Below are positions 50,494-58,041 of a stretch of DNA of 64,000 nucleotides, one piece after another. The translations under genes and the position numbers were made by a program. The stretch is from Fimousia sp045616445 (GTDB lineage: Bacteria; Bacillota; Clostridia; Lachnospirales; Lachnospiraceae): contig JAZLGR010000026.1 of NCBI GenBank assembly GCA_045616445.1, positions 144,485 to 208,484 on the forward strand, read 5' to 3'. The number at the start of each line of letters is the position of its first letter. Positions within the stretch are counted from its first letter, which is position 1. The notes under the pieces were generated by a model that saw only the letters and a list, made by a program, of their open reading frames with translations, had not been told where the DNA came from and did not search any database.

Positions 50494-51381
50494 TTAGTCC
50501 ACTTTTTTGATTTCTACATCAGCTAATTTTTCGAAGTACTGACAGATTCCGCCGTGGTCATCCCCCATGTGGCCATGAACCTTTAATGTCTGCATGATTT
50601 CGTATAACTGAGATGTGTATGGAATAGGAACATCAATAGAGTGAGCTGTATTTACTACGTTCTTAATATCTTTGTGATTGATACGGATAGGGCCACCTGG
50701 TACGAAGTTACGTTCAACGATCATAGGAATTTTAGCATCTAACACTGCGGAGCCAGCTAAACCACCACGGATTGCTTTGTAAACTTTTACTGGGTCAGCG
50801 CCTGCTTTTGTTGCTAATACAAATGCTTCAGAAACAACTGCGATTGTATTGTTAACGATGATCTGATTTGCAAGTTTTGTTACGGAACCAGAACCGGATG
50901 GTCCGATTAATAATGCAGTGCTGCCAAGGATGTCAAAGATTTCAGCGAATGCATCAAAGTCTGCCTGATCTCCACCAGCCATGATTGCAAGTGTTCCTGC
51001 AACTGCTCCTGGTTCTCCACCGGATACTGGAGCATCTACAAAACCAACACCTTTTGCTTTTAATCCTTCATAACATTCCTGGGATTCTACAGGTGTTACG
51101 GAAGACATATCAGCTACAACTGTTCCTTCTTTGATTGTGGAAGCCACACCATCTTCACCAAATAAGATGGATTTGGAGATTGCGCCACTTGGTACCATGA
51201 TGATGATTCTTTCACATTCAGCACCGATCTGTGCGTATGTAGCTTCTGTTGCGCCAGCTGCTACTACATCTGCAACTGCTTCCTTGTTAAGATCTGCTAC
51301 CATAAGATTTTTACCAGCAGCAACAAGATTCTTTGCCATAGGTCTACCCATGATTCCGAGTCCGATAAATCCAATTTTCAT
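50494..51381 (-). CDS. NAD-dependent beta-hydroxyacid dehydrogenase (LtnD/GarR-like)
   Basis: 295 residues. Rossmann domain with GFIGLGIMGRPMAKNL, substrate loop DAPVSGGEPGAVAGTLAIMAGG and catalytic Lys in GSVTKLANQIIVNN. The family includes tartronate semialdehyde reductase, 3-hydroxyisobutyrate dehydrogenase and L-threonate dehydrogenase LtnD. As first gene of this operon, LtnD-like oxidation of a C4 acid at C2 is plausible. However, no OtnC aldolase or LtnI-type isomerase follows, so the pathway link is open. AAAAGGAG precedes the ATG. Confidence 0.9.
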   Translation of the reverse strand: MKIGFIGLGIMGRPMAKNLVAAGKNLMVADLNKEAVADVVAAGATEATYAQIGAECERIIIMVPSGAISKSILFGEDGVASTIKEGTVVADMSSVTPVESQECYEGLKAKGVGFVDAPVSGGEPGAVAGTLAIMAGGDQADFDAFAEIFDILGSTALLIGPSGSGSVTKLANQIIVNNTIAVVSEAFVLATKAGADPVKVYKAIRGGLAGSAVLDAKIPMIVERNFVPGGPIRINHKDIKNVVNTAHSIDVPIPYTSQLYEIMQTLKVHGHMGDDHGGICQYFEKLADVEIKKVD

Positions 51382-51465
51382 AATATTTCTCCTTTTCTTT
51401 AATGTGTGATACATCTATTAATTCGTTCTTTTGGTAGATGTATCGTTTATTAATTGTATGTTTGT

Positions 51466-51495
51466 AGTATACCGATATATCGGTGTATTAGTCAA
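51466..51495 (-). promoter_or_regulatory. Promoter of the sugar-acid operon with operator in spacer
   Basis: Minus strand TTGACT (51490-51495), 18-bp spacer, TATACT (51466-51471). The perfect 14-bp palindrome ACCGATATATCGGT (51471-51484) fills the spacer. The GntR-FCD gene 0.8 kb away is the likely source of the binding protein. Confidence 0.75.
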
Positions 51496-51690
51496 TAGGC
51501 TTGTGACGATTCTATGTTTTGACCAAAAACACACATTTTCTTTATATACTTTGCACAATTTATACATTTGTCACTTGTTTATTTTGTAACAATTAGTATT
51601 TTTATATGAAAACGTATGTCATATAAGCGTTATACATATGTATATCATATATTAGTTGTATTTCATAGCAATATATTCACATTTTCATTA

Positions 51691-51719
51691 TTGATAAATA
51701 CAATCGATGCATGTATAAT
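51691..51719 (+). promoter_or_regulatory. Promoter upstream of the cupin gene
   Basis: TTGATA (51691-51696), 17-bp spacer, TATAAT (51714-51719). The spacer holds ATACAATCGATGCATGTAT, a partial dyad whose flanks resemble the sugar-acid operator (AATACA...). About 130 bases of leader follow, and a second possible promoter (TTGACG-N17-TACAAA) lies near 51776-51804. The rest of the 51.4-51.85 kb gap shows no gene. Confidence 0.5.
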
Positions 51720-51850
51720 TAAAATAGGCTTTGAATAACCGAAGAATTCTTAACAATCTTTTTATTGGTAATTTTGACGAAAAACATTGAGGGCTGTACA
51801 AATCATTTTTGATTCAAGGTAGCTTTGGTGAAAAAGAAAGGAAGGTACAT

Positions 51851-52198
51851 ATGTATAAAAAGGGTGAAAGAGAAGTAACAAGAGGTGAAAAAGCGGCAGG
51901 TGGAACTGGTCATATTTTACGTGAACCATTAATTTCTGCCGAAGAACGCGGTGCATACTGTGGAATGTTCAACCGTAATGTGTTAGAAGAAGGATGCTCT
52001 GTTGGCTGGCATCAGCATGTAGGCGATGGTGAAGCTTACTATATTTTAGAGGGCAAAGGCATCTACAACGACAACGGTACAAAGATGCCCATCGAAGCAG
52101 GAGACAGTGTATGGTGTAAGGATGGCGACTGGCATGAGCTCATCAACACAGAAAAAGAAGATCTTGTATTCATCGCTCTTATTCTAAAAAGTGAGTAA
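51851..52198 (+). CDS. Small cupin-domain protein
   Basis: 115 residues, single beta-barrel cupin. Metal-ligand motifs SVGWHQHVGDGEAYYILEGKG and later GDSVWCKDGDWHELIN give His, His, Glu and a later His. Function is not assigned; similar cupins bind sugars or sugar acids or act as isomerases. Position between the sugar-acid operon and its GntR-type regulator suggests a link. AAAGGAAGG precedes the ATG at 51851. Confidence 0.88.
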   Translation: MYKKGEREVTRGEKAAGGTGHILREPLISAEERGAYCGMFNRNVLEEGCSVGWHQHVGDGEAYYILEGKGIYNDNGTKMPIEAGDSVWCKDGDWHELINTEKEDLVFIALILKSE

Positions 52199-52204
52199 TA
52201 TAAC

Positions 52205-52241
52205 GAAAAAGGCAGCTGCACAATCAAATGCAACTGCCTTT
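52205..52241. terminator. Bidirectional terminator
   Basis: AAAGGCAGCTGCA / TGCAACTGCCTTT stem; T- and A-rich flanks serve both the cupin and GntR genes. Confidence 0.85.
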
Positions 52242-52246
52242 ACTTT

Positions 52247-52909
52247 TTATGATTCTAACATTAAGAAGTTGATATCTTTTGCAATGTTAAGATGATGCTT
52301 TATAAGATTCTCTAATCCCATGATTTCCTGCATCTCTATAAGATTCAAGATTCTCTTATGCTCTTCATAAGCTTCTTCCATACGATGTTCTCTCTTATAA
52401 GAATTAATATTCAATCTACGAATCGGATACATAAAGGTACGATAAATCTCCAACATGTTATCATTACCTAAATATTGAATAATACTACGATGGAATTCAT
52501 AATCCTTTTTTGCAAATTCTTTTGGCGAAACCTCTTCAGACTTCAGAATATCTTCCTGCGCCTGAACTTTCCCTTTTAGTTTCCCAAAATAACTCTGCCC
52601 TCTTTCTGTTTTTAAATTTTCCACGAGGCTCTTTAAGCAATAAATCTCTAATGCTTCACGAAACTGATACGTATTTACGATATCTTCTTTAGACATCTGA
52701 TGAAGCATGAACCCTTTGCTTGGAATCACATCAATATATCGTTCCTGCTCTAATTTCATGACTGCATCACGAAATGGTGTGCGAGAAAGGCCTGCCTCTT
52801 TCGCCATCTTATTCAGGGAATATATTTTACCTGGTTCTAATCTACCTTCTTTAATCTCATTTAATAAATATTCATAGGATTGTACCTGTAATGATTGAAC
52901 TTCTCTCAT
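52247..52909 (-). CDS. GntR-family regulator, FCD subfamily
   Basis: 220 residues. N-terminal winged helix (IYSLNKMAKEAGLSRTPFRDAVMKLEQERYIDVIPSKGFML), C-terminal helical FCD domain with candidate metal/effector ligands YEFHRSII, EEHKRIL and KHHLNIA. FCD regulators commonly respond to sugar acids. The likely targets are the palindromes at 51471 and around 51700, controlling the C4 sugar-acid operon and the cupin. Confidence 0.9.
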   Translation of the reverse strand: MREVQSLQVQSYEYLLNEIKEGRLEPGKIYSLNKMAKEAGLSRTPFRDAVMKLEQERYIDVIPSKGFMLHQMSKEDIVNTYQFREALEIYCLKSLVENLKTERGQSYFGKLKGKVQAQEDILKSEEVSPKEFAKKDYEFHRSIIQYLGNDNMLEIYRTFMYPIRRLNINSYKREHRMEEAYEEHKRILNLIEMQEIMGLENLIKHHLNIAKDINFLMLES

Positions 52910-52990
52910 AATCTATGCCTTCTTTTTCGTTTTCTTACTAGTCTAACCTAAATACTATCATAGAATTGAGAAAATGACTACATCATATGC

Positions 52991-54718
52991 TTATTTCCCT
53001 TCAATATAGAATTTGACAATGTCATCCTGCTGCAGCTCATAACCATATCGGAATTTATGAAGTTCTAATATCTTTGCTGTCGTTGGCAGTCCCATTCCGG
53101 AAGATCCATTGTCTCTTTTTCTGGATGCATCTCCTTTGGTAAGAATGGACCAGATTTCTTTCGTGTCAGGAAATGCTTCCCTGTCACATGGATTACTTAC
53201 TTCAAAGTGGAAGCCCTTTGCGTCGGTATAAAGGTTGATGGATACATTTGCCTCGTCGTCAGTGGAATACTTAGCTGCATTGCTCAGATAATTATCGATG
53301 GCGATGGAAAGTAGCTCCTTCTCTGCCTTTACGATCACGCCATCTTCTATGGACAGATCCACGTCCACATCCATGCTTTCAAAAATCGTCTCATACTTTG
53401 TCATCTCTTCTCGTAAAAGGTCTGACAGATTCACTTCTGCCACCTGGATATGGTCCATCTGGGACAGACGGTTGTACTGAAGGAAGGAAAGCACCAGCTG
53501 ATTCATCCTTCGTGTTTCTCCATAAATAGAAGAGATATATTCCGGATTCTTCTCAGGATCCACGTTCTCCATGATGCACTCGCACTGATTCTGAATGATT
53601 GCCAGGGGAGTCTTCAATTCGTGGGCCGTTGCGCTGGTGAATGCGGTGCGGGCATCCTGCAGCTGCTGATTCTTTTTGTAAAGCAGATTGGTTGCAACCA
53701 ATGCCAGAATGAGCAGCAATCCTACAAGGAACGTTTCTGAGTAAAGAGAGGTACGGAAATAAGTGGAATGCATTGTCTGATAACGAGGATTCATCCTGCT
53801 CTTATAGATGAGAGCATAATCCTTGCCACGATATTTTATGGTCCATATCGTTGTAAAGAAATCATCATCTACTGCCGTGGAATATTCTCCATAATCACGA
53901 CCTTCTTTTGTTTCTTCCATAGCCAGAGCAATGGCATTCATAAAATCCTGAGATGTTTCCACAAACTTCTCATAATACTTTCCACTTGCTTCACAGCTTT
54001 CTGAAACATTAAAATTCAGATCTTCTTTATCTAGATCAAGGTAAATGGCAAGACCATTCTCTTTTCTATCATAAGTATGATCTGCTTTTCCCTGATCCAG
54101 TTTAAATTTAAGAACCGGAAGATCGTGGTTCTCATAGGTATCTCCCTGAATCCAGATAGTTACTGGAATGAGCTTTCCATCTTCCACACGATAATCTAAT
54201 TTTTCTACGGTAATCACATTGGAAAGACCATATTTTTTCACCTTTTCCGAATCTCTGGTCACTTTTTTCAGTTCTTCGGATAAATTCGATTTGATATCGA
54301 TATATGTGATATAAGAATCATCTTTCGTTGCACGGTACTGATCTGCTTCTTTTAAAAGGAAATAGGAATCCAGCCCTTCTTTCTGAAAATCATCCAGATA
54401 TCCAATTACCTCCAGGCAGCTTCCATTCTTTGCAAGAATATTGCTTTTCTCATCACTGATAAACAGCTGATAATCATAGGGATGTTTGCTTACTCCATAG
54501 GTGGATGCATAACTTTGTACGATATCCTGCAGGGACAATTCTTCATCCAGATCATTCTCCATCAGCAATCTACTAATGTGCTCCTTGACAGACTGGCCTT
54601 CATACTCAAAGGTATGAATGGTTGCATTTCTGGATATCCCATAGATCACACCCAATGTTCCCAAGTAAAAGATAATAAAGAAATAGATGATATATAAGTT
54701 CATTCTCTTTTTTGACAT
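52991..54718 (-). CDS. Sensor histidine kinase
   Basis: 575 residues. Two spans (about 6-26 and 328-348) enclose a large extracytoplasmic sensor of roughly 300 residues with no motif I recognise. Cytoplasmic part: HisKA with phosphoacceptor His in SATAHELKTPLAIIQNQ, N-box DNYLSNAAKYS, G-box GSSGMGLPTTAKIL. It autophosphorylates and passes phosphate to the response regulator encoded just upstream. ATG at 54718 follows GAGGAG, 5 bases after the regulator's stop. Ligand unknown. Confidence 0.92.
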   Translation of the reverse strand: MSKKRMNLYIIYFFIIFYLGTLGVIYGISRNATIHTFEYEGQSVKEHISRLLMENDLDEELSLQDIVQSYASTYGVSKHPYDYQLFISDEKSNILAKNGSCLEVIGYLDDFQKEGLDSYFLLKEADQYRATKDDSYITYIDIKSNLSEELKKVTRDSEKVKKYGLSNVITVEKLDYRVEDGKLIPVTIWIQGDTYENHDLPVLKFKLDQGKADHTYDRKENGLAIYLDLDKEDLNFNVSESCEASGKYYEKFVETSQDFMNAIALAMEETKEGRDYGEYSTAVDDDFFTTIWTIKYRGKDYALIYKSRMNPRYQTMHSTYFRTSLYSETFLVGLLLILALVATNLLYKKNQQLQDARTAFTSATAHELKTPLAIIQNQCECIMENVDPEKNPEYISSIYGETRRMNQLVLSFLQYNRLSQMDHIQVAEVNLSDLLREEMTKYETIFESMDVDVDLSIEDGVIVKAEKELLSIAIDNYLSNAAKYSTDDEANVSINLYTDAKGFHFEVSNPCDREAFPDTKEIWSILTKGDASRKRDNGSSGMGLPTTAKILELHKFRYGYELQQDDIVKFYIEGK

Positions 54719-54723
54719 ATGAA

Positions 54724-55401
54724 TCACTCCTCAAAATAATAACCAACATTGATTTTTGTCTTGATACAGGAAGATTTGTCACACAAAGCTTTACGCAGCC
54801 TCTTAACCTGGGTGTCCACCACACGATTGTCACCCTCAAAATCATATCCCCACACCTTGGTGAGAATCATATCACGGTGGATTGCCCGTCCCCTATTCTG
54901 CATGAGATAGAGAAGCAGCTGATAGGATTTGCCGTTGATCGACGTCTCTGTGTAGCCTTCTTCTGTCTGAATAAATACACTCTGCTTCTTTAAATCCACC
55001 CGTACTCCGTTCCCCTCAAGAAAATGTTTCTCTTGCACGCCACGGTATCGGCCAATCATTATCTGGCATTTCTGGTATAGCACCACCAACGGAAATGGTT
55101 TTACAATATAATCATCGGCACCTGCTGCATATCCCTTCAACAGATTTTCTTCTTCTCCCAAAGCCGATAAGAATAATACCGGCACATCTGACGTTTCCCG
55201 GATTGCCTGACATGCTTTGATTCCATCCATCACCGGCATCATCACATCCATGATGATCAGATCCAGATTCTCCTCATAGGCAATGTCAACCGCTTCCTCA
55301 CCATTAGAAGCAAGTAACACGTCCATGCCTTTAAATTTAAGATAATCTTTTATGGTTTCTCTTATTTTCTTTTCATCATCCACAACTAAAACTTTATGCA
55401 T
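54724..55401 (-). CDS. OmpR-family response regulator
   Basis: 225 residues. Receiver domain with VVDDEKKIRET, phosphoacceptor Asp in LIIMDVMMPVMDG and the conserved KPF (DYIVKPFPL); C-terminal winged helix (RAIHRDMILTKVWGYDFEGDNRVVDTQVKRLRKALCD). Partner of the adjacent histidine kinase. AGGAGG precedes the ATG. A dyad CCATATC...GATATGG (55419-55442) overlaps its likely -10 (TATGAT). Its own upstream region lacks the TTTAAG repeat found at peptide promoters, so linkage to those is only a possibility. Confidence 0.94.
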   Translation of the reverse strand: MHKVLVVDDEKKIRETIKDYLKFKGMDVLLASNGEEAVDIAYEENLDLIIMDVMMPVMDGIKACQAIRETSDVPVLFLSALGEEENLLKGYAAGADDYIVKPFPLVVLYQKCQIMIGRYRGVQEKHFLEGNGVRVDLKKQSVFIQTEEGYTETSINGKSYQLLLYLMQNRGRAIHRDMILTKVWGYDFEGDNRVVDTQVKRLRKALCDKSSCIKTKINVGYYFEE

Positions 55402-55418
55402 ATTTGTTCCTCCTGTAA

Positions 55419-55442
55419 CCATATCATAGACCCACGATATGG
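55419..55442. promoter_or_regulatory. Dyad upstream of the two-component operon
   Basis: CCATATC and GATATGG, perfect 7-bp arms with a 10-bp spacer, lying 18 bases before the response-regulator start and containing a possible minus-strand -10 (TATGAT). May be an autoregulatory site. Confidence 0.45.
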
Positions 55443-55484
55443 CATTTTGGTGTCATATGGAATAATAGTTATTTCTATTTTAGC

Positions 55485-55516
55485 AAAAAAAGCTGACATA
55501 TCTCAATGTCAGCTTT
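55485..55516 (-). terminator. Orphan minus-strand terminator
   Basis: AAAGCTGACAT / ATGTCAGCTTT perfect stem with a 6-base loop followed by a T-run on the minus strand. No full gene ends here. A short frame upstream (minus, about 55475-55610) could be the remnant of one. It shields the two-component promoter from upstream transcription. Confidence 0.75.
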
Positions 55517-55727
55517 CACAGCATATTCTTTCTGGATTCTCTTCACCCTGATCGGATACTCCAGATAAAAGTCAAGCAGCGCAATGACATTTCTTACGGA
55601 TGCAAGGGGAAAACACAATTTATCTCAAAAATAGATTTAAATATTTTGACAAACAACATTGCAGATTATATAATCGTAATATAGTATCTTATGAGTTAGT
55701 ATATTATAATTATACAAGGGTGATCTT
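55517..55727. other. Intergenic stretch before the DUF234 ATPase gene
   Basis: A/T-rich toward the right (TATAATCGTAATATAG and similar -10-like runs for the plus-strand gene). The left 90 bases keep an open minus-strand frame (FYLEYPIRVKRIQKEYA-like) without a start or ribosome site, possibly a gene remnant. No other feature supported. Confidence 0.35.
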
Positions 55728-57161
55728 ATGAATTTTTATTGCAGAGAAGAAGAATTAAGAAGAATGAATCATCGTTATCAAAGAGGTAATTGGGAATGTG
55801 TTGTTATTTATGGACGTAGACGTGTAGGAAAAACTGCATTAATCAATGAATTCTGTAAAGACAAAAAGACTATTTATTTTTCTGCCTTAAATGCCTCTTC
55901 ACAAGAAAATCTTAGAGCTCTTTCCAAAGCAATTTATCAGTATAAGAATCCAGATTCAGATATTTACCCTGTATATCCAACTATTGAAAATGCTCTAGAT
56001 GAAATATCAAGATATGGTAATCAGGAGAGACTCGTATTTGTTATCGACGAATACCCTTACTTGGCAAAATCTAATCCCTCTATTTCGTCTCGATTACAGC
56101 ATTTGATTGATCACAATTGGCAAAACAGTAAGATTTATTTGATTCTTTGTGGTTCTTCTATGAGTTTTATGCAAAATCAAGTGTTAGGTTATGAAAGTCC
56201 TCTCTATGGAAGACGAACTGCTCAGTTTAAAATCACTCCTTTATCTTATAGAGAAACAGCAGTATTTTCCCCAAATCTTTCAAACGAACAGAATGCTTAT
56301 ATATACGGAATCACCGGAGGTATTCCTCACTATATTAATAAATTAGGTGTCAAAGATAACCTAGATGAAGCTCTTCTAGAAAACATTTTTGATTCTTCAT
56401 CATATTTGTTTGAAGAACCAGAAAATCTTTTAAAGCAGGAATTACGTGAACCAGGAATCTATAATTCTATCATAACTGCTATTGCTGAAGGTTCCTCAAA
56501 ACTCAATGAAATTGCTACCAAAGTCGGTATACCAACTGGCCCATGTAGCAAATACATCACTACCTTGATTGAATTAGGAATCTTAACAAAAGAAACACCA
56601 ATCACAGAAAAACCAGGTAAAAAAACTCTTTATATGATTGAAGATAATTTTTTCCGATTCTGGTATCGTTTTATTCCACAGAATTATTCTTCGATAGTAT
56701 CCGGACGATTTTCGTCAATATATGATAGAGTAATCAAGTCAAAAATGCATGATTATATGGGATTAATTTTTGAAAAAATGTGCAAAGAATATCTTTTAAA
56801 ATATGCCACTGATCTTCCATTCGATCTTTCTGATGTAGGTCAATGGTGGGGAACCGATTCCATTAAAAGACAACAGATACAGATTGATCTTGTTGGAAAT
56901 CCTGTTCCTGAACCAAACAAAAAGGTTCATGAATATCTGATTGGTTCATGCAAATTTAAAAATCAAAAAATAGGAATCGATGAATATGAACTACTGACTC
57001 AATATGCCCAAACTTTTGGTAAAGGAGACATCTATCATTATTATATTTTTTCTCTCAGTGGATTTACTGACGAATTAATAGAATTCTCTCAATCCACTTC
57101 TCTTCACTTACTTACATTAGAAGATATATATGATACTTACAATTCCAATTCGTATATGTAA
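55728..57161 (+). CDS. AAA ATPase with DUF234 C-terminal domain
   Basis: 477 residues. N-terminal ATPase_2-type module with Walker A YGRRRVGKTALI (about 27-38) and Walker B LVFVIDEYPYL; winged-helix linker (LNEIATKVGIPTGPCSKYITTLIELGIL); C-terminal DUF234 (FWYRFI, YMGLIFEKMCKEYL, GQWWGTD, and a SCKF nuclease-like motif). Common orphan ATPase of gut clostridia with no known role. A truncated relative lies at 62.3 kb. A/T-rich relative to neighbours. Confidence 0.9.
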   Translation: MNFYCREEELRRMNHRYQRGNWECVVIYGRRRVGKTALINEFCKDKKTIYFSALNASSQENLRALSKAIYQYKNPDSDIYPVYPTIENALDEISRYGNQERLVFVIDEYPYLAKSNPSISSRLQHLIDHNWQNSKIYLILCGSSMSFMQNQVLGYESPLYGRRTAQFKITPLSYRETAVFSPNLSNEQNAYIYGITGGIPHYINKLGVKDNLDEALLENIFDSSSYLFEEPENLLKQELREPGIYNSIITAIAEGSSKLNEIATKVGIPTGPCSKYITTLIELGILTKETPITEKPGKKTLYMIEDNFFRFWYRFIPQNYSSIVSGRFSSIYDRVIKSKMHDYMGLIFEKMCKEYLLKYATDLPFDLSDVGQWWGTDSIKRQQIQIDLVGNPVPEPNKKVHEYLIGSCKFKNQKIGIDEYELLTQYAQTFGKGDIYHYYIFSLSGFTDELIEFSQSTSLHLLTLEDIYDTYNSNSYM

Positions 57162-57166
57162 AAATT

Positions 57167-57201
57167 AGGCACAGATGCTATTATCTGTGCCTCTATTTTT
57201 T
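57167..57201. terminator. Bidirectional terminator
   Basis: GGCACAGAT / ATCTGTGCC perfect 9-bp stem with a short loop, followed by TCTATTTTTT on the plus strand; lies between convergent genes. Confidence 0.82.
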
Positions 57202-57217
57202 ATCTACATTTTTAATC

Positions 57218-57844
57218 TTATGCTGCGAAAGCAACTGCTTCTGGTAAGCGAACTAAGATGAAGAATGTCTTGTTATCTTTTCTGTCTTCCATATTTTCTT
57301 TGATCAATTCAAGTCCATTCATAAGTCCTGCTTCCATGGAACATACAACTGCTGTTTCTTTTGCGAATTTTCCTTCTGCAAGCATTCTTGCGCTTAAGGA
57401 TGTGTCTTCCATGATGATTTCTGTCTTTTCTCCGATTAACTGTGTGCGGTTGTTCTTTGTCTGCATCAATGCCTGTGGATGAGATGCTACTGCAGTGATG
57501 TCTTCTACTGCAACTTCAGGTAATTTGAACAGGCACTGATGAATTGATAATGCAAAATCATCTACGATTTCGATGTCCATATCTGCAAATGCTTCTTTTG
57601 TTTCTGCTACCATTCCTGTGATGGAATTTCTTACTGCTACAACACCTAAATCGATTTTATTTTCAAGAAGTGCGTCTTTTACATGGTATGCATTTACCAG
57701 TGGCATAAGATCTTTTTCGATGTCTACGTTAAGTCCCTGTTTTTCTACAAATGCTTTGGAAGCTTTTTCAGAAAAGCTGTTGTGTACGCCCATAAATCCG
57801 ATTGTTAATTCTCTGTTTGCTGCTGTGTTAAATAAATTTTTCAT
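57218..57844 (-). CDS. Divergent prephenate-dehydratase-like protein without ACT domain
   Basis: 208 residues, matching only the catalytic domain of prephenate dehydratase (PF00800): GFMGVHNSFSEKASKAF start, GVVAVRNSITG, ALSIHQCLF, VASHPQALMQTKNNR and EDTSLSARML. Two conserved features are altered: the usual IENS is VRNS, and the C-terminal TRF motif reads TFF (NKTFFILV), so the catalytic Arg is missing. No ACT regulatory domain. Size resembles the prephenate decarboxylase BacA of bacilysin synthesis. It has the same promoter as the 28-29 kb peptide genes. Ordinary phenylalanine synthesis is doubtful; function unknown. Confidence 0.8.
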   Translation of the reverse strand: MKNLFNTAANRELTIGFMGVHNSFSEKASKAFVEKQGLNVDIEKDLMPLVNAYHVKDALLENKIDLGVVAVRNSITGMVAETKEAFADMDIEIVDDFALSIHQCLFKLPEVAVEDITAVASHPQALMQTKNNRTQLIGEKTEIIMEDTSLSARMLAEGKFAKETAVVCSMEAGLMNGLELIKENMEDRKDNKTFFILVRLPEAVAFAA

Positions 57845-57912
57845 AATGTTGTTCTCCTTTATTTCTGAAAGTGTTTTGTTGTTTTTGTTGTTTTGTCGTT
57901 TTCTATGGTCTT

Positions 57913-57968
57913 ATCATAGCAACCCTATCTTTCAGAAAAACCCAAAGATCATTAACTTAAACTTAAAG
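57913..57968 (-). promoter_or_regulatory. Promoter P4, homologous to peptide-unit promoters
   Basis: Minus strand TTTAAG-TTTAA-GTTAAT (57950-57968), 27-bp spacer with GTTTTTCTGAAAGA, then TTGCTATGAT with -10 TATGAT (57913-57918) and ACCATAGAAAAC after it. Spacing and these blocks are identical to P1-P3, and the leader and GGAGAACAACAT ribosome site also match. Confidence 0.7.
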
Positions 57969-57969
57969 C

Positions 57970-58007
57970 AAAAAAAGGTCATATCTGACTTCTTGCCAGA
58001 CATGACG
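57970..58007 (-). terminator. Terminator of the glycerate kinase gene
   Basis: Minus strand GTCATGTCTG / CAGATATGAC stem followed by TTTTTTT, 34 bases after the stop codon, directly upstream of promoter P4. Confidence 0.82.
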
Positions 58008-58041
58008 CTTCATTCTATCTATTAATTTTATTATTTATTGC

